Origin: Candidatus Poribacteria bacterium
GTDB lineage: Bacteria > Poribacteria > DTPJ01 > WJIO01
DNA: 15,036 nt
Assembly: GCA_014730235.1 (NCBI GenBank)
Contig: WJIO01000051.1
Span: 1 to 15,036 of the forward strand
Direction of reading: 5' to 3'
Shown here in pieces: positions 7,255 through 14,216 of this stretch; the stretch's first letter is position 1; each line of letters opens with the position of its first letter. The notes below the pieces were generated by a model. It was not told the DNA's origin. It searched no databases and worked only from the letters and a program-made list of their open reading frames with translations. The position numbers were made by a program, and so were the translations under genes.

Positions 7255-7377
7255 ATTTTCTATCTCCCCAGGTGTGGATAATATTGTTAAAAACAGCAGT
7301 ATAATGTATAACAAGCTCTCTTATCCCCAATTATGATCAGCACATTAACCAGTCTCAGCATTAAATGTTTTTCATAT

Positions 7378-8112
7378 TTAACCTGAAACATCCCCGATTA
7401 TCCCCTCTGGAAAACGTTCCAGTATTTCCGGATCATGGGAAGGTATAACAATATCAGCAACTTTCCTTATCTTCTTCATAGCTTCAAGACAGGGTTCAGG
7501 TTCGGCCCATCCGATAGGAATATTATTCTCCATGTTCTTATACTTATAGACTACATCACCTGTAAATACAACCGTTCCCTGTGTTGTATCCACTGCCACA
7601 GCCTGACTGCATACAGAATGGCATCCCAGCCAGAAAGTTCTGATCCCCGGCATAACCTCTTCATCCTCCACGAGTTTTAGACTTTGGGGCCACCTTCTGG
7701 CTAAAACCCGCATTACGTTGGGTTTTATGCCCATCAGCGATTCTGTAAAACCCCGTTTATTCACCACAAACTGGGCATTGGGAAACAGATCGAAGTAATC
7801 GTAATGGTCGCCGTGCAGATGGGTTATAAATACATGACTTACGTCATTAACTTCAACACCCGCCTGCTTAAGAAGCTCTGGAGTGCGCTCTTCCGGTTTC
7901 TGGATCACACCGCCCGGAATATATTTCCCTGTGCCTTTGTTAAATACTTCAACATCCCTGGGACCTGTGTCCACCAGCATAGGCTTTTCGCCGCCTTCTA
8001 TAACGTAGACATATAGATAAAAGAGGCTGGTATCATCGTTTCCATCGGTGTAGGTTATATAATTTCTGACTCTACATTCACCGTTTTTTAGAATCCTTAT
8101 TTTATATTTCAA
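7378..8112 (-). CDS. Metallo-beta-lactamase-fold hydrolase, lactonase-like (second paralogue)
   Basis: This 244-residue protein has the full set of dizinc ligands of the N-acyl-homoserine-lactonase-type MBL fold: His98, His100, Asp102 and His103 in THLHGDHYD, His165 in GCHSVCSQ, Asp186 in VFTGDVV and His226 in IPSHDPE. Related enzymes hydrolyse lactone, ester or similar bonds; the true substrate is not readable. There is no signal peptide, so it should be cytoplasmic. The start is TTG 8112, which overlaps the TGA of the preceding gene as TTGA, with AAGGAG seven bases upstream; stop and start are translationally coupled. It is clearly a paralogue of the preceding protein (shared MKYxIR start, VFITHLH, IPSHDP and the RFPEG ending). 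Quorum quenching is possible, but the glycosidase neighbours suggest catabolic lactone hydrolysis; this is inference. Confidence 0.87.
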   Translation of the reverse strand: MKYKIRILKNGECRVRNYITYTDGNDDTSLFYLYVYVIEGGEKPMLVDTGPRDVEVFNKGTGKYIPGGVIQKPEERTPELLKQAGVEVNDVSHVFITHLHGDHYDYFDLFPNAQFVVNKRGFTESLMGIKPNVMRVLARRWPQSLKLVEDEEVMPGIRTFWLGCHSVCSQAVAVDTTQGTVVFTGDVVYKYKNMENNIPIGWAEPEPCLEAMKKIRKVADIVIPSHDPEILERFPEGIIGDVSG

Positions 8113-8858
8113 CCTATGACTCCTTCAGGAAAACGGTCAAAAATACCGGGATCATGACTTGGTAAGATTATTGCATTGCGTTCTTTCAGCTTTTTCATGG
8201 CCCTTTTAACTTCCTCCAGGTCATCATATACACCTACCGGGATTTGTTTTTCTATATTTGCCAGCAGTGAAACAGTATCACCGGTCATAATGGCTTCACC
8301 GGCTTCGGTCTGGACACATACAGCCTGACTGCACGGCGTATGACCACCGATCCATATCACTTCCACACCCGGCAGTACCGTTTTATCATCTAAAGCTATG
8401 ACACGCTCTTTCCAATTCTGTGTCAAACCCCGCAGTGTCTTACCCGGTGCCCAGCTACCCACCCAACCGGGATTTGCAGTGGCGGCTTCAAGCCCGCGTT
8501 TTGATACAACGATCTTTGCGTTTTTGTAAATATCAAGCTGATCTATATGATCAAAATGCAGATGGGTAATAAATACATAACCAATATCTTTCGGCTTGTA
8601 TCCATATTTATCAAGCTGTGCAACTGCTGTCTGTTCTGGTGTCTGAGTTATAGGTTCAGCCAATACATGAGCCGCACCGCTATTCATCTCATCAACATTT
8701 TTCAGTCCTGCATCTACCAGCATGGGCCTCTCCCCACCTTCTATCAGCCAAAGAAAAAGCATATATGTATAGCGTTCATCAGGATTACCTCTGTAAAAGG
8801 CATAGTTTCCAGCAATAACACATCTGCCGTTAGGTAGTGGGCGAATGTTGTATTTCAT
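8109..8858 (-). CDS. Metallo-beta-lactamase-fold hydrolase, lactonase-like (first paralogue)
   Basis: The 249-residue product is a complete MBL-fold hydrolase of the AHL-lactonase-like group. The metal ligands are His99, His101, Asp103 and His104 in THLHFDHID, His173 in GGHTPCSQ, Asp194 in IMTGDTV and His235 in LPSHDPG. No export signal is present. The start ATG 8858 has GGAGG five to six bases upstream, a very strong ribosome binding site, and lies only 14 bases after the stop of the GH123-type gene, so the genes are co-transcribed. Both paralogues keep all metal ligands, so neither looks degenerate, and they differ most around residues 120-165, next to the likely substrate pocket. This suggests related but different substrates (for example two lactones or esters from one glycan source), though a heterodimer cannot be excluded. 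Confidence 0.88.
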   Translation of the reverse strand: MKYNIRPLPNGRCVIAGNYAFYRGNPDERYTYMLFLWLIEGGERPMLVDAGLKNVDEMNSGAAHVLAEPITQTPEQTAVAQLDKYGYKPKDIGYVFITHLHFDHIDQLDIYKNAKIVVSKRGLEAATANPGWVGSWAPGKTLRGLTQNWKERVIALDDKTVLPGVEVIWIGGHTPCSQAVCVQTEAGEAIMTGDTVSLLANIEKQIPVGVYDDLEEVKRAMKKLKERNAIILPSHDPGIFDRFPEGVIG

Positions 8859-8872
8859 TTAATCCTCCATAT

Positions 8873-11872
8873 CTACTCCAGTTCTTCTATCATCCGGGCG
8901 ATCCGTTCTCGATGGGAAAACATAGGCTCAGGATCAACAGTAAAGTCTGTCATATTTTTAACTATATTTTCCGGTAGATTCAATAATTTTTTGGCTTCAG
9001 CTATTAATTCTTCTGGTTTTTCCTTTGCTTTCTTAATCCTTTCAGCCAGAATCCAGAAGTATTCAAAATCTTCAATTCCTTCCCTCAGCATTTCCCACCT
9101 GAAGGAACTTACCGGTTCAGCAAAGCACTTTTCATCACTTTCCATAGCTTCTACCGGCGGATAAATAAATCGGCCGTCACCATTACCCCAGTAGCCTATG
9201 TAACCAACAGGACGGCCGTAGCCTGTTTGGTAACTCATGGGATCTTCATATGGATTCTGATAGTCCGGATCCGGAAACACCAGACCGCTTGTCCAGTAGT
9301 TGGTCTGCCATACCAGTATACCTTTCAGCTTGTATTTCCACGTCTGCCAAAGCCATAGACGCATCTCAGTAGCAAAATGATCTATAAATAGAGTAACATA
9401 AGGCTCTTTAGGCCCGGTGCATACATACCACCAGAAACTTTCGCCTTCTTTTCTGCGTTCTTCGGCTTTCTCATGGTTATAAGATGAAGTTACCGGACAC
9501 CAAATGTCAACGCTTCCGAATAATTCAGATTCCGGTTGCTCTGTTAGTAATCGAGTGATTTTGGGAGCCGCTCGATGTATTAAACTCATACCATCGTTGA
9601 CGAATTCGTAATCCTTCGGGGATGGTTCATCGAACCAATATACAAATGTGTGTTCCAGCCATCCCTTTTGTTCCAGATGCTTTTCCACCTGACTCAGGTA
9701 TTCGGTAAAAAGCCTTTCATGCTCAGGGGTTCCCTGCTTATGGCCGTTTATTTCCCCTAACCGTCTGGAATGGAAAGTTCCGCCGCCCATGCCGTATAAA
9801 GGCATCCTGAAAGAGGTAAATCCCATTTCATCGAAATATTTTTCAGCAGAGCGATCAAAGGCTTCAAAATCTATCTTCACCTGATCATCTGAAAAATCTA
9901 CCTTTATAGGATCAAGCTGCATAGCATTATACGGAGAAATGCGATGTTTTGAAAAGCTTTCATAATATTTATCCAGTACCTGCCTTAGTTCTTCTTCAGT
10001 TTCCAGATGGTGATATTTTTTAACATTGCCCACAGAAAAGCCCATCGCTGATCTTACGTGGCTTTCCTTTGCCAGTGAGAATCTCCACACATGCAAATGA
10101 AGCTGGAACTGCTGAGACCATGAATCGGCTTTAACCGTAAGTTTACCACGATAATCTCCGGCTGTTGCATGCGGCGGTACATATACATTTATCCACAATG
10201 GCTGATTTTGGTCTGCTTTTAAAGATAATGAACCTTTATACGGTGGCAGAGGATCGGGCCAGTAACCCACACAACCGACTCTATCGGTAGGAATTTTTAC
10301 ATATACATACCCCACTGTGGAAATCTCTATATTTTCTGTGGGGATAATATGACCTTCCATAGTCCTGAGTTCTCCTATTTCTATAGAAACATCCTGTAAG
10401 TCTTTTTCCGACCTAAGCACCAACTGGAAAGGTTCATACTCGTTTCGGGCTGCACTTATATATATTTCATCGGCCTTCTTTTCAGGAACAGGTCTTTCCC
10501 TGCTTATTTTATATGTGCTTTCCGCCCACCATATAGAGAGATCATCGCTTTTGCCTAATAAATAACCGTAGTCGGCAGCGTATAGCTGAGGAACCTGGAA
10601 ATATGTGCGGGTGGAATAGAGCGTTTCACCATACGGCGTATCAATGGATATCGTCAATTCGAATTCACCGGATTTGTGTATTTCATAAGGGATCTCCACA
10701 ATTTTTGTTTCACCCTCTGCAATATCAGGTTTTGCAGAATTTTCATATTCTTCCGTACCGGATATTTTTAAGGAGGCATTGATCGGTAAACCAAGATCAT
10801 TCATAACCTTAAGCTTTACCGAATTAGCTTCTCCCGGTTTCAGACTGCCCAGGGAAATTAACTCTACATCCAGTTGGTCACTAGCGGCTATAATGTCAAT
10901 ATATCTGGTATCCCCTACCATATCGGGTATATCAGTTCCTATCAAATCAGCCTTGTAGGAATAATTATGAATTTGCAAAGATGCCGGTTCTCCTTCAGTT
11001 CCCTGTCCCACAAGCCTGACATATACTTCCTCTGCCGGAAGCATTTCATCCGGCACGTTAAATGTTTCGTGAGATACCTTATCCATAACGCCTATAGTCT
11101 TCCAATCATTGGCATTTATACTAGTCTGTATTTCACATATACCCCTTTGATAATATCCTATTCCTACGGTCACCGATGCCTTTTTCTGCTTATAATTATT
11201 AACTTTTTGTCTATATATAACCTCTGAATTTGTTCCCATAAGCCATCGGTAAGAATTAAATCCTGCCGTATGAGAATACAGGTTTCGGGATGAGTTAGAG
11301 CCTTCACCTCTAAGGTTTGCCCGGAATTTGTATGTATCGTTTTGTATTACTTCCCCTTCTCCCAGAACCAAAGCTTTATTTTTATTATGCAGAGCAAATA
11401 CCGGGGTAAGGTTTATATTGTCAAACCAGACCTTTCCGGATTTATGCCACTGTCCAAAGCGCAGGTAAGTTCCTGAAACATTATCGGGAGCTGTAAAAAC
11501 AAAACTTCTTTTTTCCCATTCTGTACCTATGGAAAAATCTCTGTTTACGGCGTTTGATCCTGTTATGACGGTGCCTTCGCTGGAATCTGGACTGACCTTT
11601 GATGCAAAGGAAATCCTGTATATTTTCCCCGGTTCCAGTCCGGGATTTTCAAATTTCCAGTAGTTTGAATTTTCACCGTCTCCGGTTACGCTAATACTTC
11701 GCTCTCCTGTATATCCTTCCTTTTCCCATTCACCTGTTCCCTCAGATAATGACCAACCCGCAGGTGCATCTTCCCCTTTTTCAAAGGAATCATTGATGGC
11801 TTCGGCAGCACAGAATGAATAAATAATCAATAATGAAATAGACAAAATAATGCCTCCTCTTATGGTCTGCAC
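8873..11872 (-). CDS. Exported GH123/DUF4091-type glycoside hydrolase with carbohydrate-binding-like N-terminus
   Basis: A signal peptide (MQTIRGGIILSISLLIIYSF, with likely cleavage near CAAEA, residues 21-25) leads a 999-residue protein. Residues about 27-158 form a galactose-binding-like/CBM4_9-type jelly roll (FRFGQWHKSGKVWFDNINL). Residues about 160-310 form a second beta-sandwich and 330-425 an Ig-like segment. The GH123-type N-terminal beta-domain (about 430-600) and catalytic barrel (about 600-950, formerly DUF4091) follow. The Asp-Glu pair used in substrate-assisted catalysis by GH123 N-acetyl-beta-galactosaminidases is visible as Asp748-Glu749 in FVYWFDEPSP, and the closing signature RWEMLREGIEDFEYFWIL is present. 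GalNAc specificity is not certain, because DUF4091 proteins are diverse. GTG 11872 is preceded by GGAGG seven bases upstream. It is the first gene of the four-gene operon, under the promoter at 11929-11957. Confidence 0.85.
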   Translation of the reverse strand: MQTIRGGIILSISLLIIYSFCAAEAINDSFEKGEDAPAGWSLSEGTGEWEKEGYTGERSISVTGDGENSNYWKFENPGLEPGKIYRISFASKVSPDSSEGTVITGSNAVNRDFSIGTEWEKRSFVFTAPDNVSGTYLRFGQWHKSGKVWFDNINLTPVFALHNKNKALVLGEGEVIQNDTYKFRANLRGEGSNSSRNLYSHTAGFNSYRWLMGTNSEVIYRQKVNNYKQKKASVTVGIGYYQRGICEIQTSINANDWKTIGVMDKVSHETFNVPDEMLPAEEVYVRLVGQGTEGEPASLQIHNYSYKADLIGTDIPDMVGDTRYIDIIAASDQLDVELISLGSLKPGEANSVKLKVMNDLGLPINASLKISGTEEYENSAKPDIAEGETKIVEIPYEIHKSGEFELTISIDTPYGETLYSTRTYFQVPQLYAADYGYLLGKSDDLSIWWAESTYKISRERPVPEKKADEIYISAARNEYEPFQLVLRSEKDLQDVSIEIGELRTMEGHIIPTENIEISTVGYVYVKIPTDRVGCVGYWPDPLPPYKGSLSLKADQNQPLWINVYVPPHATAGDYRGKLTVKADSWSQQFQLHLHVWRFSLAKESHVRSAMGFSVGNVKKYHHLETEEELRQVLDKYYESFSKHRISPYNAMQLDPIKVDFSDDQVKIDFEAFDRSAEKYFDEMGFTSFRMPLYGMGGGTFHSRRLGEINGHKQGTPEHERLFTEYLSQVEKHLEQKGWLEHTFVYWFDEPSPKDYEFVNDGMSLIHRAAPKITRLLTEQPESELFGSVDIWCPVTSSYNHEKAEERRKEGESFWWYVCTGPKEPYVTLFIDHFATEMRLWLWQTWKYKLKGILVWQTNYWTSGLVFPDPDYQNPYEDPMSYQTGYGRPVGYIGYWGNGDGRFIYPPVEAMESDEKCFAEPVSSFRWEMLREGIEDFEYFWILAERIKKAKEKPEELIAEAKKLLNLPENIVKNMTDFTVDPEPMFSHRERIARMIEELE

Positions 11873-11928
11873 GACAACACCTCCATTATCATTTTTGTTT
11901 TTTGGTAGATCAACGGCTTACAGGCAGG

Positions 11929-11957
11929 ATCATAACAGACTGATAAGCTTTTGACAA
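11929..11957 (-). promoter_or_regulatory. sigma70-type promoter of the glycan operon
   Basis: On the minus strand, TTGTCA (complement of 11952-11957) and TATGAT (complement of 11929-11934) are separated by exactly 17 bases, a near-consensus housekeeping promoter. Transcription would begin near 11922, giving a leader of about 50 nt before GTG 11872. It lies between the sigma-factor gene and the GH123-type gene, so the operon need not be read from the sigma gene. No sigma28-type element with correct spacing was found here. Confidence 0.72.
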
Positions 11958-11976
11958 GGGAATTTAGCAGGAATTT

Positions 11977-12762
11977 TTATTCTGCAATAGCTTCCTGTTG
12001 GATGGAGTAACCTTCCGGTATCATTTTAGGTTTCAGCATTTGGAAAAGATTCAGAAGTGCGTTGGAGTGTATCTGACATATGCGGGATTCGGTAAGGGAA
12101 AGAACTTTACCAATTTCTCTCATGGTCATTTCTTCGTAGTAATAGAGGGTGATAACTATTGATTCTTTTTTATTAAGGGATTTTATCGCTTTAATGAGAA
12201 TATCTTTTGTTTCCTGAGTGATAACCTGGTCTATGGGATACTTGGGATCAGGATCCTCAATTACCATATCATTAGCATCATCATCCTCATTGGCATTTCG
12301 TCTTTGGCTAAGCATTATAATAGTGGAAGGGCCAATTTGAACGAGCATTTTGCGGAACTGTTCCAGATCCATGTTTAGTTCTTCTGCCAGTTCTTCCTCA
12401 TTAGGTGGGCGGGAATATATTTGTTCAAGATGATTATATGCACGTCTGAGGCTGTGGGCTTTTTCCTGGATAGATCTGGGTGTCCAGTGAAGTTTTCTTA
12501 TTTCGTCGAGAATTGCCCCCCTGATGCGGTATTTTGCATAAGTCTTAAAACTCGTCTGCATTAGAGGGTTATATTTTTCTACAGCATCCAGCAGCCCTAT
12601 TATACCAACACTTGCAAGATCATCAGCATTGCAACATGGGGATGCATATAATGAGAAGCGATGCGCTAAAGACTTAATCATTGGAAAACACTTTAAGATT
12701 AACTTCTCTTTAGCATCAATATCGCCCTCTTGCTTATACTGCCTCCATAGTTCCGCCAGCAT
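11977..12762 (-). CDS. fliA: RNA polymerase sigma factor, FliA/WhiG (sigma28) family
   Basis: The 261-residue protein has the group-3 sigma layout. Region 2 (about 20-95) contains DDLASVGIIGLLDAVEKYN and TYAKYRIRGAILDEIRKLHW, then PRSIQEKA opens region 3 (about 96-150). Region 4 (about 188-240) carries the helix-turn-helix EEMTMREIGKVLSLTESRIC. 'FKTYAKYRIRGAILDEIR..HW.PRS' is the family signature; FliA and SigD are 239-254 residues long, so the length is normal. The family directs flagellar, chemotaxis or other alternative regulons and is held back by FlgM. ATG 12762 has GAGGG about seven bases upstream. A FlgM-like gene, with a sigma28-like promoter, and an NtrC-family activator lie upstream on the same strand, which supports a flagellar-type circuit. 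There is a 104-base gap to the downstream glycan operon. Confidence 0.92.
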   Translation of the reverse strand: MLAELWRQYKQEGDIDAKEKLILKCFPMIKSLAHRFSLYASPCCNADDLASVGIIGLLDAVEKYNPLMQTSFKTYAKYRIRGAILDEIRKLHWTPRSIQEKAHSLRRAYNHLEQIYSRPPNEEELAEELNMDLEQFRKMLVQIGPSTIIMLSQRRNANEDDDANDMVIEDPDPKYPIDQVITQETKDILIKAIKSLNKKESIVITLYYYEEMTMREIGKVLSLTESRICQIHSNALLNLFQMLKPKMIPEGYSIQQEAIAE

Positions 12763-13092
12763 TCCTCAACCCTCTTATGGAAATTATTGTAAATATTAAT
12801 TTGTAACGTAAAAGCCATATCCAGCATTCATTAAGCATTGGTATGTATCCCTCTTGCTATATAATATCGTATAAAGAAGATAGGAACAAATATACAACAA
12901 GCAATTAACATACCAGAAAAAACAATTTACTTGTGATTATCCCCAAGTGCATAATGACTCGATTTGCGACATATACAATTTTTTATGTATATTTTGTTAG
13001 TTGGAAATTATGTTTCCTTCCGGGAAAATATTTCCATATTTGTTTATTTGTGTAAATAATTTAAAAGCTCCACAGGATAACAAGCAAAGTTT
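12763..13092. other. AT-rich gene-free region upstream of the sigma gene
   Basis: No credible gene is present. The region holds a candidate promoter (listed separately), a small inverted repeat ATATACA/TGTATAT at 12971-12991, and an imperfect palindrome at 13002-13036. In the latter, TGGAAAT pairs with ATTTCCA around TTTCCTTCCGGGAAA; its TTATGTTTCCTTCCGGG part looks like one end of the family B repeat. No sigma54-type (-24/-12) element was found upstream of the sigma gene by eye. Confidence 0.5.
12861..12889 (-). promoter_or_regulatory. Candidate sigma70-type promoter of the sigma-factor gene
   Basis: On the minus strand, TTGTTC (complement of 12884-12889) and TATTAT (complement of 12861-12866) are 17 bases apart. 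Transcription would start near 12854, giving a leader of about 90 nt before ATG 12762. The region is AT-rich, so chance matches are common and the call is tentative. Confidence 0.45.
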
Positions 13093-13270
13093 ATAATTAT
13101 GTTTCTTCCGGGTTAAGTGTGATAAAGATAAGAGACCTTTTTTATGCTGTCATTCCTGCGAAAATCTCATTCCTTTTTGCTCAAGCTTTTTCAAAAAGCT
13201 TGAAGCAGGAATAACAAGATGAGAAAATTTTCAATTATAACTACACTGAACCCGGAAGAAACATAATTAT
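13093..13270. mobile_element. MITE-like element, family B, interrupted by a family A palindrome
   Basis: A 22-bp perfect inverted repeat (13093-13114 and 13249-13270) extends to 28 bp with one mismatch (to 13120 and from 13243). The outer eight bases on each side are ATAATTAT, which is itself palindromic, so they can also be read as an 8-bp direct target duplication flanking a 162-base element that starts GTTTCTTCCGGGTT and ends AACCCGGAAGAAAC. There is no open reading frame of note inside. The interior contains the family A palindrome at 13149-13215. A related degenerate copy is at 2485-2603. This structure fits a non-autonomous transposable element; the transposase is not in the window. Confidence 0.62.
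13149..13215. repeat. Family A palindrome, interrupted copy
   Basis: GTCATTCCTGC (13149-13159) is mirrored by GCAGGAATAAC (13205-13215). In between, GCTCAAGCTTTTT pairs with AAAAAGCTTGAAGC around a single C. About 25 extra bases, including a second TCATTCCT, sit in the left half. It lies inside the family B element, so the family A sequence probably entered or rearranged after that element was present. Confidence 0.65.
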
Positions 13271-13276
13271 TTTAAC

Positions 13277-13633
13277 TCAGGAATTTTTAGCATCAGAAAT
13301 TTGCTTTATTAATTCCTGAAATTCCTTTAACATATTTTCACTTTCCCGGGCTGCGTCTTCTACGAATGATAGATATTTTCTTAGATCCTCTTTACCTATC
13401 ATTAGAAATACCAGTTGAGTATTGGCCAGGATTGTAATCAATTTATCGCTTAACTGATTGGTTAATTCATCACCTTTTATTAAGATATTATCCAGTGTAT
13501 CCGGCTGTATTTGTTCTTCCGTTTGATCCTGTAAAAAGTCCTCAACTTGATTATTCTTTAGTTTTCTTTTTCCAGCATTCCCTATTTCTTTTACAACGTA
13601 GGCGGATTTAATTCTGTCTGGACTGTTCAACAT
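13277..13633 (-). CDS. Small helical protein of unknown function between flgM-like and fliA genes
   Basis: The product has 118 residues from ATG 13633, which is preferred over ATG 13645 because GGGAG lies five bases upstream of it and the earlier ATG has no ribosome binding site. No family is recognised. It is hydrophilic and charged at the N-terminus (NSPDRIKSAYVVKEIG, then a Lys-rich and a Gln/Glu-rich stretch), followed by two or three amphipathic helices (about 50-112, including LSDKLITILANTQLVFLMIG and SENMLKEFQELIKQIS). It has no signal peptide or membrane segment. In many flagellar clusters flgM is followed by flgN, a small helical chaperone, and position and helix content make that comparison tempting, but I see no decisive FlgN motif. 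It could equally be a sigma28-related regulator or an unrelated gene. Confidence 0.55.
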   Translation of the reverse strand: MLNSPDRIKSAYVVKEIGNAGKRKLKNNQVEDFLQDQTEEQIQPDTLDNILIKGDELTNQLSDKLITILANTQLVFLMIGKEDLRKYLSFVEDAARESENMLKEFQELIKQISDAKNS

Positions 13634-13727
13634 GATGGCTCCCATGTTATTTATTATGTGGGTTTCAACTAAAACCAGATGTTTCAGTGCTTAAAGAGAC
13701 ACTAGCAAATGAAAATACTATCAGGCG

Positions 13728-13775
13728 GTCATTCCTGCTTCAAGCTTTTTTTAAAAAGCTTGAAGCAGGAATGAC
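13728..13775. repeat. Family A palindrome, perfect copy
   Basis: A 23-base arm (13728-13750, beginning GTCATTCCTGC and ending AAGCTTTTT) is followed after two Ts by its exact complement (13753-13775). It sits in the 244-base gap between the FlgM-like gene and the small helical gene. With almost no loop it would extrude as a cruciform or form a long RNA hairpin. There is no separate U-tract after it, so an intrinsic terminator role is uncertain. This is the best copy of the family and can serve as its reference. Confidence 0.8.
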
Positions 13776-13877
13776 ATAGAAATATATTTTTTGAGCATTT
13801 TCATCCGTTTCTTCATGCTGAATTCCTATAAACATCGGTTTTAGAGATTTTTTAGAATTCTCAGTACTTATTATTTA

Positions 13878-14168
13878 TCAGGTAGTTCCATCGTCTGGTG
13901 ATTGATAACAATCCTCTTCATATACAAAAAGTATATTAAGACCATAACTTATAATCCTGTCCGCAACCTGGTCTATTCCAGGGGTATAAATCCCATGTGA
14001 GATCCTTATTTTTAAATCAGAAATCATATCCTCACGGACACATGAAGACTTTTTTATAAGTTTATTCAATCTTTTTAATTCTACAGAATTATATAAAGAG
14101 GAAATTTTACCTTCTCCTGTTATACATAATTTAATATATTTCCCAGATTTTGCTGGGTTGAAGTCCAT
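13878..14168 (-). CDS. flgM: FlgM-like anti-sigma28 factor
   Basis: The product has 96 residues. The segment 45-72 (REDMISDLKIRISHGIYTPG, then IDQVADRI) fits the FlgM C-terminal pattern 'R.e.I..LK..I..G.Y.vd...vA..i', the part that wraps around sigma28. The N-terminal half is polar and poorly conserved, as is usual, and the length is that of FlgM (about 90-100 residues). A C-terminal extension (about 73-96, FVYEEDCYQSPDDGTT) goes beyond the usual end. FlgM binds FliA until the hook is complete and is then secreted. The gene lies upstream of the FliA-type gene and has a sigma28-like promoter at 14182-14208. ATG 14168 directly follows an in-frame stop and has only a weak ribosome binding site; with that promoter the leader would be very short. 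The call rests on motif, size and context. Confidence 0.62.
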   Translation of the reverse strand: MDFNPAKSGKYIKLCITGEGKISSLYNSVELKRLNKLIKKSSCVREDMISDLKIRISHGIYTPGIDQVADRIISYGLNILFVYEEDCYQSPDDGTT

Positions 14169-14181
14169 CTACATACCATCT

Positions 14182-14208
14182 ATATCGGCAAAAGGTTATA
14201 TAGACTTA
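14182..14208 (-). promoter_or_regulatory. sigma28 (FliA)-type promoter of the FlgM-like gene
   Basis: On the minus strand, TAAG (complement of 14205-14208) and GCCGATAT (complement of 14182-14189) are separated by exactly 15 bases. The sigma28 consensus is TAAA-N15-GCCGATAA, so only one base differs in each half. It lies 14 bases upstream of ATG 14168 and right after the stop of the NtrC-family gene. If used, the start point would be near 14175, giving a leader of only about seven nt. It would place the anti-sigma gene under control of its own target, a feedback known for flgM in enterobacteria. Confidence 0.65.
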
Positions 14209-14216
14209 AATTTTTT

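Noticed and set aside
10874-11227. 117-residue + strand open frame antisense to the GH123-type gene
   Set aside because: It lies fully inside a confident gene, has Ser/Tyr/Ile-rich composition typical of an antisense shadow, and shows no recognisable domain.
11900-11935. sigma28-type promoter (GCCGTTGA on the minus strand) for the glycan operon
   Set aside because: Only six of eight bases of the -10 match and there is no TAAA-like box at 15 bases; the sigma70-type pair at 11929-11957 is far better.
11967-11985. Intrinsic terminator at the end of the sigma-factor gene
   Set aside because: The stem GCAG...CTGC overlaps the stop codon, is short and interrupted, and has no T-tract on the correct side.
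12763-13092. sigma54 promoter upstream of the FliA-type gene
   Set aside because: No TGGCAC-N5-TTGCA-like pair with correct spacing was found on the minus strand; only partial TGG words without the GC doublet.
13093-13270. CRISPR array
   Set aside because: The repeats here are inverted, differ in spacing and occur only once or twice; there are no regularly spaced direct repeats and no cas genes.
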